64,000 nt of DNA from Psychrobacillus sp042885655 (GCF_042885655.1 NZ_JBHVRO010000001.1:310001-374000); one strand, 5' to 3'; positions 49,924 through 59,153 are shown, numbered from the stretch's first letter. Notes: generated by a model from the letters alone, not told the origin. Numbers and translations are program-made.

Positions 49924-50984
49924 AGAAAAGGAAGTTCATTGGAAAGATTCTATCTGTGATTTCACTTTTTCTTATAGCTACTATCATTTTTGCGTTCCTT
50001 TCTTTTCATCTAACCTCTTTTCTTTATGATTGGATAGGGAAGTATCCTCAAGGATATTGGCAACAACTTATTACAGTAATAGGTGTAATATTTTTCTTTT
50101 GGTGTACGGCTGTCATTATTTTTTTATTTGGTTCCAAGAGACAGCGGGTTTATTGGGATACGATTGTAGCTGCTTTACGACAAATTGCAACTGGAGATTT
50201 TAATGTAAAATTAGACCTTAAAGCAAATGGAGAAGATCAATTTGGACAGTTGATTAGCGGGATAAACAATATGGCTGTAGAATTAGGAGAAATGGAGAAA
50301 ATGCGTCAAGAATTTATTTCCAATGTTTCGCATGAAATCCAATCTCCGCTTACATCTATTAACGGATTTGCAAAAGCATTGAAAAACATTGACTTGACGG
50401 ATGAGAAACGGCTTCATTATTTAACAATTATTGAGATGGAAAGTGATCGATTGTCCAAAATCAGTGACAATTTATTAAAGCTAACATCTTTGGAATCACA
50501 GCATCATCCTTTTGAACCGAAGCAATATAGGCTCGATAAACAGTTGCGAAGCGTTGTCCTAGCTTGTGAACCAAGATGGTTAGAGAAAAATATTGAAATG
50601 GACATTCAATTTGATACCATTTCAATAGAAGCAGATGAAGATCTGATGAATCAGGTATGGATGAACATACTTATTAATAGTATAAAGTTTACACCAAATG
50701 AAGGTACGATTAGCCTTCGTTTATGGAAACAAGAGGATGCGGTGAGTATTTCCATCACTGATACTGGAATAGGAATAACGGAAGAAGATCAAATGCATAT
50801 TTTTGAACGGTTCTTCAAATCTGACCAATCGAGAACGATATCAAATGGAGGAAGTGGTTTAGGTCTTTCTATTGTGAAGAAGATTGTAGAAATGCATCAC
50901 GGCACCATCTCTGTCCAAAGTAAGCTTGGGGTGAAAACTACATTTCTTACAACGTTGCCTTTACAGCGAGGTGAAGTATTCTAA
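49920..50984 (+). CDS. Sensor histidine kinase linked to bmrA
   Basis: This is a 354-aa membrane kinase with two close helices (about residues 7-32 and 48-70) and almost no outside domain, so it probably senses within the membrane (intramembrane-sensing type). A HAMP-like segment follows. The H-box is FISNVSHEIQSPLTSINGFAKAL (about residues 137-159), then the N-box (NILINSIKFTPNEG), G1 (ITDTGIGITEEDQ), F-box (IFERFFKSDQS) and G2 (GGSGLGLSIVKKIVEM). The H-box has SHEIQSP rather than SHELRTP. It overlaps the response regulator gene by four bases. Confidence 0.92.
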   Translation: MKKRKFIGKILSVISLFLIATIIFAFLSFHLTSFLYDWIGKYPQGYWQQLITVIGVIFFFWCTAVIIFLFGSKRQRVYWDTIVAALRQIATGDFNVKLDLKANGEDQFGQLISGINNMAVELGEMEKMRQEFISNVSHEIQSPLTSINGFAKALKNIDLTDEKRLHYLTIIEMESDRLSKISDNLLKLTSLESQHHPFEPKQYRLDKQLRSVVLACEPRWLEKNIEMDIQFDTISIEADEDLMNQVWMNILINSIKFTPNEGTISLRLWKQEDAVSISITDTGIGITEEDQMHIFERFFKSDQSRTISNGGSGLGLSIVKKIVEMHHGTISVQSKLGVKTTFLTTLPLQRGEVF

Positions 50985-51136
50985 AAATAACTTATTTAAG
51001 CAGACTGAACTGTTTTTGTTGAGGTTATTCATGTTTTCTATGGTGAACAAATAAGGGTGGAAGGAAAGTCATACCGGTCTAGCCCATGTCATTAAATTTA
51101 TTTTGTAACATTTCTTATTTGAATAAACGAAAGAAG

Positions 51137-51182
51137 AAAAATGTACACTACTAAAATTACTTAGTAATGTACATTCTTTTGA
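51137..51182. terminator. Bidirectional terminator between converging genes
   Basis: AAAAATGTACA and TGTACATTCTTTT form the outer stem of an imperfect hairpin (TACT and AGTA pair inside). It lies between the kinase gene (+) and the TldE gene (-). Confidence 0.7.
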
Positions 51183-51221
51183 AATTATGTCCAATATTGT
51201 AAACAAGTCAATAACTTTTCT

Positions 51222-52568
51222 TTAATCAACTGTAACGGAAAGTTCTTTTACTCGCAAAGAGGGTGAACCGAAACCACCTGGAAGGAAATGTAGATCTGCA
51301 CCTACTTCTTCAATATCTTTCATATAGTCGAAGAAGTTACCGGCGATTGTCATTTGTTTAACAGGTGATGAAATTTTGCCGTCTTTTATATGAAAACCCT
51401 TTGCAGCAAGGGAGAAATCTCCAGAAATCGTATTCGTACCGGAATGAAGTCCTGATAACTCTGTAATGAGCACTCCTTCTGATACTGAAGAGATTAAGTT
51501 TTCCTTAGTCCTTTCTCCTTGCGCGATGTAAATGTTTTGCGGTGAGATGGAAAGAGTGCTTTTATAGGAAGTTTTATGTGCATGACCGGTAGTTTCTACT
51601 CCCTCAATTTTTGCAGTTTTTCGGTTATGAAGAAGCGTTTCAAGTTTGCCGTTTGATATGATAGCAAGTTTTTTTGTTGCTACCCCTTCTCCGTCAAAAT
51701 TTGAACCTGCAACCGCATCTGGATGAAAAGGATCATCTAGCAGAGTGAAAATATCCGATGCGACTTTTAATCCCACTTTGCCTTTTAAAAGTGACTGATC
51801 CTTTTGTGTATTTTCAGCTGAAAAGATAGGTGTGTATGTTGCAAGTAATGATGCTGCAGCATCATATCGCATGATGATTGGGTATTTTCCAGCAGGAATT
51901 GATTTTTCACCGAGATTTGACAACGCTTCTTCAGCAGCTTCTTTCGCGATTTCGTCGGCATTTAGAGAGTTAAAATCACGTGTCATTTTGATGAAGTTTC
52001 CTGTCTTCATTTCTTCTCCGTATTTCACTACTGTGGATATGAAGATAATTAACCCATTCTTTTTTTCATCCAATAAAAGACCTTTATTGTTCGAAATTAT
52101 TCTTTCACCGGAAAAATCTTGCAGTACACAATAATTAAGAGCGACAATTCGTGGATCATACTCCATTACTTTCTTTTCAATCGACTTAATAAGATCTATT
52201 TTCACCGGAATTTGGACATTTGCGAGTTCTTGACTGTAAAACTCGTGCCCAGTATACTCTTCTTTACTTCCTTCGAAAATATTAGTCCCATCATCCTCAT
52301 CGAGTACATCTGCATTCGCTTTCGCATTATTGATTAAAAATAATACAGAATCATCATCAATTTTTTCCGTAAATGCATAACCCATTTTACCATTATACCG
52401 TCCTCGTAGACTGAAACCACCGTCCTCAGAAGTCTCGTAGCTATCAATTTCGCCTTTAAAAATCACGCATTGGAATGATTCGGTATGCTCGTAATACACT
52501 TCTGCTTCTTCGAAACCGGCCTCCATAGCCTTGCTGATTAGTTCTTGTTGAAATTCTGTGATATTCAT
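51222..52568 (-). CDS. tldE: TldE/PmbA family metalloprotease subunit
   Basis: This is a 448-aa protein of the TldD/PmbA family. It has the expected N-terminal strand pair (GFEEAEVYYEHTESFQCVIFKGEIDSYETSEDGGFSLRGRYNGKMGYAFTEK) and C-terminal core with AGSNFDGEGVATKKL, TTGHAHKTSY and LSGLHSGTNTISGDFSLAAKGFHI. As in other TldE/PmbA proteins it lacks the HExxxH metal motif, so it pairs with TldD. Together the two form a metalloprotease that trims peptides or unfolded proteins. The start lies three bases after the tldD stop with GGGGGAATAAAGG in front. Confidence 0.93.
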   Translation of the reverse strand: MNITEFQQELISKAMEAGFEEAEVYYEHTESFQCVIFKGEIDSYETSEDGGFSLRGRYNGKMGYAFTEKIDDDSVLFLINNAKANADVLDEDDGTNIFEGSKEEYTGHEFYSQELANVQIPVKIDLIKSIEKKVMEYDPRIVALNYCVLQDFSGERIISNNKGLLLDEKKNGLIIFISTVVKYGEEMKTGNFIKMTRDFNSLNADEIAKEAAEEALSNLGEKSIPAGKYPIIMRYDAAASLLATYTPIFSAENTQKDQSLLKGKVGLKVASDIFTLLDDPFHPDAVAGSNFDGEGVATKKLAIISNGKLETLLHNRKTAKIEGVETTGHAHKTSYKSTLSISPQNIYIAQGERTKENLISSVSEGVLITELSGLHSGTNTISGDFSLAAKGFHIKDGKISSPVKQMTIAGNFFDYMKDIEEVGADLHFLPGGFGSPSLRVKELSVTVD

Positions 52569-52571
52569 CCT

Positions 52572-53960
52572 TTATTCCCCCTTTGTCCCACCGACTGTAA
52601 TTTCACTTATCCTAATCATCGGCTGACCTACATTTACTGGTAGGCTTCCACTTAACGATCCACACATTCCAGCACCATGGCCAAGATTATTTCCTACTCG
52701 ATCTACAAGTTGCAATGATTTAGCCCCATTACCAATAAGGGTGGCACCTCGAACAGGGCTACCAATTTTTCCATCCTTCACTAGATATGCTTCCATAACA
52801 GAAAAGTTGTAATCCCCTGTAGCTGGATCTACTGAGCCTCCACCCATATATTTTGCATATATTCCGTTTTCGGTGGAAGCAATAATTTCTTCAGGTTTTG
52901 ATGTTCCAGGTGCAATATACGTATTTGTCATACGCGAAGTAGGATTAAAACGGTATGACTCGCGGCGTGAGGAACCAGTTGCTTCTGTATCCATACGACG
53001 AGCATTAAATTTATCAACAAGATAACCTTTCAAAATTCCATTTTCAATTAATACATTTTTACGTGTTTTTTCGCCTTCATCATCAATAGAAAGTGAACCC
53101 CATTCGTTTGGAAGTGTACCGTCATCAATGTATGTCACAATATCTGGTGCAACCTTCTCTCCAATACGATTCGCGAACACGGAATTATTTTTAGCAACAG
53201 AAGTCGCTTCAAGACCATGCCCACACGCTTCATGGAAAATAACTCCGCCAAATTCATTGTCTATTATTACAGGAAACTTTCCGCTCGGACATTCTTCCGC
53301 TCCGAGCATTGTAACTGCGATTCGTGCCGCCTCACCTGCGTAATGTTCGAGATTTAGGTTTTCGATAAATTCAAACCCAGCATGTGCACCTGGTCCATAA
53401 AAACCAGTTTGCATTTCAACTCCATCTGTTGCGATTGCTTGAATGGACAGTCTGCTGTGAACACGTGTGTCTTCTACGAATTTACCTTCCGAGTTGGCAA
53501 TTAGAACATTCTGTTCTTCATCCATATAGCGAAGTTTAACTTGCTGGATGCGCTCATCATAACTTTTCGCAATATCATTAGCCTTTCTCATAATGGCAAC
53601 TTTTCTAGCTTGTTCTACTGTTTGTGGCATTTGGTGAATATGGTGAATTGGAATAATCGTTTCTTTTTGGAGCGGATGAATGATGCCTTGCGCTCCTCCT
53701 TTAATTGCAAGTGCAGCACGTTTTGCAGCTAGTAATAAGCCTTCTTCGGAGAAATCAGTTGTATATGTGTAAATACTTTGGAGACCCGAAAAAATACGGA
53801 TACCAATTCCAAATTCACGACCAGATATGCTTTTCTCTATTTTTCCACTTTGCAATTCCATAGTGCTTACATATTTATCTTCAATGAACACTTCTGAAAA
53901 ATCGCCGCCAGTAAAAAGTGCGGCTTCCAACACGTTTTCAATTATAGATTGTTTAATCAT
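52572..53960 (-). CDS. tldD: TldD family metalloprotease, catalytic subunit
   Basis: This is a 462-aa TldD protein. The zinc motif HEACGHGLEA (HExxxH; about residue 245) sits in VIDNEFGGVIFHEACGHG. Conserved features further on are DDGTLPNEWGSLSIDDEG, YMGGGSVDPATGDYNF and GAGMCGSLSGSLPVNVGQPMIRI. The N-terminal domain matches its TldE partner, encoded next. In enterobacteria TldD/E matures microcin B17 and degrades the CcdA antitoxin; in Firmicutes its substrates are unknown. No small-peptide gene was found beside it. GGGGGAAG precedes the ATG. Confidence 0.95.
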   Translation of the reverse strand: MIKQSIIENVLEAALFTGGDFSEVFIEDKYVSTMELQSGKIEKSISGREFGIGIRIFSGLQSIYTYTTDFSEEGLLLAAKRAALAIKGGAQGIIHPLQKETIIPIHHIHQMPQTVEQARKVAIMRKANDIAKSYDERIQQVKLRYMDEEQNVLIANSEGKFVEDTRVHSRLSIQAIATDGVEMQTGFYGPGAHAGFEFIENLNLEHYAGEAARIAVTMLGAEECPSGKFPVIIDNEFGGVIFHEACGHGLEATSVAKNNSVFANRIGEKVAPDIVTYIDDGTLPNEWGSLSIDDEGEKTRKNVLIENGILKGYLVDKFNARRMDTEATGSSRRESYRFNPTSRMTNTYIAPGTSKPEEIIASTENGIYAKYMGGGSVDPATGDYNFSVMEAYLVKDGKIGSPVRGATLIGNGAKSLQLVDRVGNNLGHGAGMCGSLSGSLPVNVGQPMIRISEITVGGTKGE

Positions 53961-54287
53961 ATTTTCTTCCCCCTTATTCTAAAATTATAGCTTAATATTT
54001 TGTGGAATTCACTAAATAAACTGACTATTTCGTGATTTGTGTGAATTAGTCACTAAATATTTATATGAAACACTTATGAGAAATTATTAATAAAAGAAAT
54101 TTTTTATTTTGTAATGAAAATGAGGAGAAGTAGAAAGATGAAAAAATAGATATGCGAATAGGAGGGAAAACTTAGGGACATTAGATACCAAACTAGGAGT
54201 AGTTTTTTCTGTAGTTTAGTAACAGAAGTAAAGTTATAGATTGAACAAAGTTCGATTATAAAAGGGATGTGATTAAATTAGAGAACC
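53961..54287. other. Intergenic region, no supported gene
   Basis: About 330 AT-rich bases before the tldD start (minus strand). A short direct repeat is present (TGAATTCACTAAAT-like and TGAATTAGTCACTAAAT at about 54005-54058), which could be an operator. No hairpin or coding frame of note. Confidence 0.4.
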
Positions 54288-54323
54288 ATAAAAAAGCTCA
54301 ATCACATAAATTGTAATTGGGCT
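54288..54323 (-). terminator. Terminator of the MarR gene
   Basis: AGCTCAATCACA and TGTAATTGGGCT pair with two G-T or mismatched positions, and an A-run on the left gives a T-run on the minus strand. It ends the MarR transcript. Confidence 0.65.
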
Positions 54324-54358
54324 AATTTTCGACTATACAATCAACTAGGAAAGGATTA

Positions 54359-54787
54359 CTAATAAAACAGTTTTGTCTGAAGTATATCAAGAGCGCGATC
54401 AATATCAATCAAGTCTTCTTGGGAAGCATTTCTTATTCTATTTAGGAAATGTAATTCTACAGTAGCAAAAGATTCGCTCATCATGGTTTCTCCTTCTTTA
54501 GAGAGACGAATGTAATGTTTTCGACGATCTTCCAAATCACTCAATTTTTCAATTAAATTTTTTTCACTTAATTTTTTCAACTCACGACTTGTATTGGACA
54601 AAGTGATATGCTGACAATCACTAATTTCACTAGGGGTCACAGGTTGACTAACAGTTATATATTCAAGAATTTTATATTGAACTGGTGTGATAGAATCTGA
54701 TTTAGCATTCTGAGTTAATTCGTGTGTTACTCGATGAACAGAAGTTAGTAATGCAATACATTTGTTAAATAGAGCGTTTTTGTCCAC
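54359..54787 (-). CDS. MarR family transcriptional regulator
   Basis: This is a 142-aa MarR-type regulator with the winged helix-turn-helix ITPVQYKILEYITVSQPVTPSEISDCQHITLSNTSRELKKLSEKNLIEKLSDLEDRRKHYIRLSKEG. The DxRxxxhxLT-like wing (DLEDRRKHYIRLS) is present. It is divergent from the flavoprotein gene, and the intervening region has palindromes suited to a MarR dimer. It probably represses that gene and itself, and would release DNA on binding a phenolic, quinone or oxidant signal; the signal is not known here. Confidence 0.92.
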   Translation of the reverse strand: MDKNALFNKCIALLTSVHRVTHELTQNAKSDSITPVQYKILEYITVSQPVTPSEISDCQHITLSNTSRELKKLSEKNLIEKLSDLEDRRKHYIRLSKEGETMMSESFATVELHFLNRIRNASQEDLIDIDRALDILQTKLFY

Positions 54788-54810
54788 ACCTTTTCACCTC
54801 TTACTAATAA

Positions 54811-54890
54811 GATAACAAATATGTTATCAAAAAACAATTATCATTTGACAACTAAAAATGCAATGTTAATATTTAGTTATCAAATGATAA
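54811..54890. promoter_or_regulatory. Cluster of palindromic MarR operators with embedded promoter
   Basis: Three related palindromes lie here. The first is GATAACA-AATA-TGTTATC at 54811-54828. The second and third are TTATCATTTGACAACTAAA (54838-54856) and TTTAGTTATCAAATGATAA (54872-54890), inverted copies of each other with one mismatch; the last contains a perfect TTATCA-AA-TGATAA. A promoter, TTGACA (54845-54850), 16 bases, TAATAT (54867-54872), has its -35 in the second palindrome and its -10 touching the third. Binding would block both the flavoprotein promoter and, from the first site, the MarR gene. Confidence 0.8.
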
Positions 54891-54907
54891 TTAAAAGGAG
54901 AGGGAAT

Positions 54908-55495
54908 ATGAATACGCTTGTGATTTACACATACCCTAATCATAAAAGTTTAAATTATGCATTTTTACAAAAGGTAATTGAAGGAAGTTTGGAGAACCCT
55001 AATATTAATGAGGTGCAAGTATTAGATTTATATGAAGAGGGATTTAATCCAGTTCTAGTATTCAATGAGCATAAACGAAGACGTGATATGCATCGTGATC
55101 CTTATATCGAAAAATATAGAAAGCAAATTACCTGGGCTGATAAAATTGTGTTTGTATATCCAATTTGGTGGGGAAGGCCACCAGCTATGCTTATGGGATA
55201 CATTGATCAATTATTTGCTGCTAATTTTGCTTACAAGGATAAGAAGGGGTTACTACCAGAAGGACTTTTGAAAGGAAAATCAGTAGTATGTATATCGACC
55301 ATGAAGGGACCTACAAATTATCTGCGTTTTTGGTTGAATAATGCTCATCAAGTTTTAATGAAAAGAGCTCTACTTAATTTTGTAGGTATCAAAAAAGTAA
55401 AATTTTTTGAGTTCGGACATATGGAAAACGTAAATGGAAAACAAACAAAAAAACTAGAAAAAATCTATCATTATTTTAAAGAACTAAACCGCTAG
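54908..55495 (+). CDS. NAD(P)H oxidoreductase, flavodoxin-like fold (quinone reductase family)
   Basis: This is a 195-aa flavoprotein of the flavodoxin_2 / KefF/MdaB-like group. It has the FMN-binding YTYPNHKSLNYAFLQKVIEG (residues 5-24), VLDLYEEGFNPVL, ADKIVFVYPIWWGRPPAMLMGYIDQLFAANFAY and VCISTMKGP. The two-electron reduction of quinones is the usual activity. I start at ATG 54908 with GGAGAGG upstream; the longer frame from 54821 runs through the operator region and is not credible. It is divergent from the MarR gene and its promoter is embedded in MarR palindromes. Confidence 0.92.
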   Translation: MNTLVIYTYPNHKSLNYAFLQKVIEGSLENPNINEVQVLDLYEEGFNPVLVFNEHKRRRDMHRDPYIEKYRKQITWADKIVFVYPIWWGRPPAMLMGYIDQLFAANFAYKDKKGLLPEGLLKGKSVVCISTMKGPTNYLRFWLNNAHQVLMKRALLNFVGIKKVKFFEFGHMENVNGKQTKKLEKIYHYFKELNR

Positions 55496-55596
55496 CAATA
55501 TTTTTTAATAGTAGGAGATTTCAAAGTCTCTCAGAAAATCTCAAAGGCAACTCATATTCATAAACTATCCATATCAAATGGTGGAGTAGAACGGAG

Positions 55597-56550
55597 ATGG
55601 ATAAGGTGACGACAGAAACTAAATATTTCACATTAAATAGGCTTGCTGAAGGAGTGTATGCAGCAATAGCAAAACCTGGTCAAGGAGCATGGAGCAATGC
55701 AGGTATTGTGGACCTTGGGGATGATTTGCTTGTTTTTGATTCATTTAGTACCCCGTCAGCAGCAAGCGAGTTAAAGAAACAAGCAGAAATGATTACTGGA
55801 AAAAAGGTGAAGTATCTTGTTAATAGCCATTACCATGGAGACCATGTTTTTGGGAATCAAATATTTAAAGATGTTACGATTATTTCTACTTCCTTAACGA
55901 ATAAATGGTTCATGGAACAAAATACTATTCAAGATGTAGAGAAAGAGATAGAAGAAACAAAACAATATCTACTTAATCTAAGGAGTCAAATAGAAGCAAC
56001 AGAAGACAATATATTAAAGAACAGTCTATTAAATCAATTTGGAGAAATGTCCAAAGTGTTAGAGGAACTGCCTCAGTTGAAAATGGTTTTGCCTACTGTT
56101 ATTTTTGAAAAACATTTAGTCATTCAAGGTTCGAAACGAACAGTAGAATTACATTGCCTAGGTGGAGGGCACTCACCAAGCGATACATTTTTGTATTTAC
56201 CTGATGAGAAGATTGCATTCATGGGGGATATCATTACAAAAGATCTTCATTTGCCAATTTATAATCCAGAAGACTTTTTGAGTATTTTGGAGAGTGTGAG
56301 GAAAATGGATATTAAAATAGTTGTACCTGGACATGGAGAGGTAGGGACATTAAAGCTATGTGTTATTTTAGTTAACTATTTGTCATATTTAATTGAAAAA
56401 GCTAAAGAAGCACATCAACATAACATTTCAATGAACGATTTCATATCAGAGTTTGTGGTTCCAATTGAATATGCCAACTGGAGTGGTGTAAATGGTATAA
56501 AACGTAACCTTACCGCGTTATATAATTATTACGTTAAAGGTAAAGGTTGA
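55597..56550 (+). CDS. MBL-fold metallo-hydrolase
   Basis: This is a 317-aa metallo-beta-lactamase-fold protein. The metal motif HxHxDH is NSHYHGDHVFGNQ (about residues 77-89). Further metal ligands are GGGHSPSDTFLY, MGDIITKDLH and PGHGEVG. The insertion between residues 100-150 is helical. No transmembrane or signal segment is seen. Substrate cannot be told from sequence; the family includes lactonases, glyoxalases and sulfur-transfer enzymes. The gene lies 100 bases after the flavoprotein gene with GGAG before the ATG, and may be separately transcribed. Confidence 0.88.
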   Translation: MDKVTTETKYFTLNRLAEGVYAAIAKPGQGAWSNAGIVDLGDDLLVFDSFSTPSAASELKKQAEMITGKKVKYLVNSHYHGDHVFGNQIFKDVTIISTSLTNKWFMEQNTIQDVEKEIEETKQYLLNLRSQIEATEDNILKNSLLNQFGEMSKVLEELPQLKMVLPTVIFEKHLVIQGSKRTVELHCLGGGHSPSDTFLYLPDEKIAFMGDIITKDLHLPIYNPEDFLSILESVRKMDIKIVVPGHGEVGTLKLCVILVNYLSYLIEKAKEAHQHNISMNDFISEFVVPIEYANWSGVNGIKRNLTALYNYYVKGKG

Positions 56551-57124
56551 TTTTGAGTGAAATAATATGAAGACAATTATTTTACATCTAACATACTTTA
56601 ATAATATGTTCCGCTCTTAATTTGATAATTACTTTAAAATTTGAAAAAGATTGTGAAGAAATTTACTGAAATTAAAAGGGAATTTAGTTTAATAACAAAT
56701 ATCTAAAGAAAGTTAGTAAGATCAACCGGTATTTTCAGATAAAAAAATTTTGATGATGTTACTGTAAGAGCGATGGAATGAGTAAATCACATGCTGCAAT
56801 AGAACGTACCAAACCGCATGTGAAATAAGAAAGTGGATATTAGAAAAGGAGATACAACAAAATTTCGCTTTCAAAAAGTCAACATAAAGGAGAAGTTTTT
56901 TTTTCAAATGTTTTCTTTTATATAGTTTCCGTACGTTAAGCAGTCTAATATATTTTAATAAAGACACCGCCAAAATCTAACTGATAAATGGCTGTGTCTT
57001 TTTTTATTAGTAATAGAAGAACTAACTTGAAATTTCTAAATTAACTAATATGTATTCATCATAAAGCTTTGGATATGCTATTTAAATATGCAATTAGAAA
57101 CGGATGAATTGGAGAGAAAATAAC
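56551..57124. other. Intergenic region with one terminator, no supported gene
   Basis: About 570 bases, AT-rich. Its only clear element is a terminator (see next entry). The minus-strand frame at 56722-56973 has no ribosome site and looks non-coding. I looked for a purine riboswitch before the nucleoside transporter and did not find one. Confidence 0.5.
56961..57006 (+). terminator. Orphan intrinsic terminator upstream of the nucleoside transporter gene
   Basis: AAGACACCGCC and GGCTGTGTCTT (one mismatch) form a stem around about 17 bases, followed by seven Ts. The previous plus-strand gene ended 410 bases earlier, so either its transcript has a long 3' end or this stops a separate short RNA. 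Confidence 0.75.
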
Positions 57125-58312
57125 ATGACAGGAGTTTTTACAGCAATCTTATCAATTATTGTATTAACAGGCACGGCATTTTTCTTGTCCAATGACAAGA
57201 AAAACATTAACTATAGAGCAGTTGTAATACTATTTATAGCTCAGCTAATTACGGCTTATGCAATGCTTAATACGGCAATTGGTGGAAATATAGTAATAGC
57301 AGTTACGAACTTCTTCTCCAAGTTGATGGAATTTGGAAAAGAGGGTATAGCTTTTGTATTTGGAGGGTTTGTGTATACAAATGACTCGCCTGTATTCTTT
57401 ATCTCTGTTCTACTGCTAATTGTATTTACCTCTACTCTACTTAGTGTACTGACATACCTAAGAGTTTTACCTCTTATGATAAAGTATCTTGGAGGTGCAA
57501 TTTCAAAGATAACAGGACTACCAGTCATCGAATCTTTTTCAACTGTTGCATCCTCCATCTTTGGTGATACCGGAGCTTTACTTGCCGTTAAGACTCATAT
57601 TCCTAAAATGAATAGAAATAGGTTATTTATTGCTACTACAGCATCCATGACAAGTGTATCTGCATCTATTGTCGGCGCGTATATGACAATGATTCCTCCT
57701 AAATATGTATTGATAGCTTTACCTCTTAATGTAATGTCAGGGTTATTACTGGCCTCTATGGTAGCTCCTGCTCAATACGTTGAAGGCGAACAGATTAAAG
57801 TGAAAGATATGATCCATGATGAGTCTCTTTTTGAGGCGATTGGCAATGGTGCTATTGATGGGATGAAAGTTGCTGGAATTGTGGGAGCTATGCTTATAGC
57901 TTACATCTCTTTAATTGCTATGATTAACTTTGTTCTTACAGCGACTATTGGAACTGATTTGACTACTATTTTGGGGTATATATTATCTCCAGTAGCTTGG
58001 TTGATGGGTGTTCCAGCAAACGAAATGATTCGAGCAGGAGGGATAATGGGAACCAAAATTATCTCAAATGAATTTGTGGCGATGTTGGGATTTAAAGAGA
58101 TTATACCCAACATGTCTGCTAAGACAGTTGGAGTCGTATCCGCATTCCTAGTATCGTTTGCAAACTTTAGTACAATTGGAATCATCTTAGGAACAGTTAA
58201 GGCAATAGATGAAAAACAATCTGCAATGGTTGCGAAGTTTGGCCTTAAAATGTTATTTGTTGCTACAATGGCATCTGTGTTAACAGCTACAGTCGTTGGA
58301 CTATTCATCTAA
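57125..58312 (+). CDS. nupC: NupC/CNT-type concentrative nucleoside transporter
   Basis: This is a 395-aa nucleoside/proton or sodium symporter. It has about 8-10 hydrophobic segments and conserved CNT motifs: GGNIVIAVTNFFSKLMEF, GKEGIAFVFGG, GGAISKITGLPVIESFSTVASSIFGDTGALLA, MTSVSASIVGAYMTMIPPKY and ANFSTIGIILGTVKA. I start at ATG 57125 with GGAGAG eight bases upstream; the frame also opens at 57104. A terminator follows. Nucleoside specificity cannot be told. The label nupC is a family-level assignment. Confidence 0.9.
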   Translation: MTGVFTAILSIIVLTGTAFFLSNDKKNINYRAVVILFIAQLITAYAMLNTAIGGNIVIAVTNFFSKLMEFGKEGIAFVFGGFVYTNDSPVFFISVLLLIVFTSTLLSVLTYLRVLPLMIKYLGGAISKITGLPVIESFSTVASSIFGDTGALLAVKTHIPKMNRNRLFIATTASMTSVSASIVGAYMTMIPPKYVLIALPLNVMSGLLLASMVAPAQYVEGEQIKVKDMIHDESLFEAIGNGAIDGMKVAGIVGAMLIAYISLIAMINFVLTATIGTDLTTILGYILSPVAWLMGVPANEMIRAGGIMGTKIISNEFVAMLGFKEIIPNMSAKTVGVVSAFLVSFANFSTIGIILGTVKAIDEKQSAMVAKFGLKMLFVATMASVLTATVVGLFI

Positions 58313-58317
58313 ATGAG

Positions 58318-58354
58318 TACAGCCTCTCCTAGATTTAGGAGAGGTTGTATTTTT
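58318..58354 (+). terminator. Intrinsic terminator after the nucleoside transporter gene
   Basis: TACAGCCTCTCCTA pairs with TAGGAGAGGTTGTA around GATT, with one G-T pair, and a short T-run follows. Confidence 0.9.
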
Positions 58355-58433
58355 GGTGACATTGAAGGATGAAAATGCAACTTATGATAGTTAACGAAAT
58401 AGACTATAGGGTGTTTCTTTTTTGTAATATATA

Positions 58434-59153
58434 TTAATTTTCAGCTTTTACTTTTGAAATTGAAATGAATAAAACAAAGATACTAATAAGAATAATGTTA
58501 CTCATTATGATCTTGTTTATTGCAACTTCTTGATTATTAATATAAATAGCTATGTAGGACCAAATAATGACAGTAGGGTATAAAATATCTCGATTAATAA
58601 GTATAAATACTACAGTAAGTAAGGATGCGAATAGGAGCATAACAACAGTCCATCCAAGCTCATCTATCCCTAAAAACGTGATAACATTATTACGAACAAA
58701 AAACGTAAATACATTTACAATACTCGCTATCGACACCCAACCCAAATAAATCGAGAATGGAATAAGATCAAAGAGTGCTTTATTTGCGTTTCGTTTAATT
58801 TTATTATAAATCCGAATTAGTGAGATCAATAATAGAAAAATAATAATGGTAGACATAAGAATCCTTTGTTGAGCAAATGCTAAAATCCACGCTCCGTTTA
58901 ATATAAAATTTATAGGAATTAATAATTGATTTTCCCTATAAACACTCCCTTTTTTACCACGAACAAAAAAACCTTTTACAATCCAAATAAACAGTAAAAA
59001 ATAAATAAGGAGCCAGATTGAAAAAGCATAATTTGCTGGTTGTATTAGTGGTATTTGCTCATTAGCAATATATCCTACACTTGATCTTTGGTAATAATTA
59101 ATTACTAACATCACAATAAAAAAGAACAGATTAAGAATTGATATACGTATCAA
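58434..59153 (-). CDS. TspO/MBR-like tryptophan-rich membrane protein, extended
   Basis: This is a 239-aa integral membrane protein with about seven helices. It resembles the TspO-related family in the segments PANYAFSIWLLIYFLLFIWI (about residues 39-58) and NGAWILAFAQQR, and ILINRDILYPTVIIWSYIAI. Standard TspO has five helices and about 160 residues, so this is an enlarged relative as found in Firmicutes. Function may concern tetrapyrrole or stress responses, which is inference. It faces no obvious partner. The upstream ribosome site (GAGGAAGAAT on the minus strand) is good. Confidence 0.65.
   Translation of the reverse strand: MIRISILNLFFFIVMLVINYYQRSSVGYIANEQIPLIQPANYAFSIWLLIYFLLFIWIVKGFFVRGKKGSVYRENQLLIPINFILNGAWILAFAQQRILMSTIIIFLLLISLIRIYNKIKRNANKALFDLIPFSIYLGWVSIASIVNVFTFFVRNNVITFLGIDELGWTVVMLLFASLLTVVFILINRDILYPTVIIWSYIAIYINNQEVAINKIIMSNIILISIFVLFISISKVKAEN

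Noticed and set aside
56722..56973. 83-codon minus-strand frame before the nucleoside transporter
   Set aside because: No ribosome site and no recognisable pattern; lies in an AT-rich gap.
56551..57124. Purine riboswitch upstream of the nucleoside transporter
   Set aside because: No conserved purine aptamer core was found in the leader.
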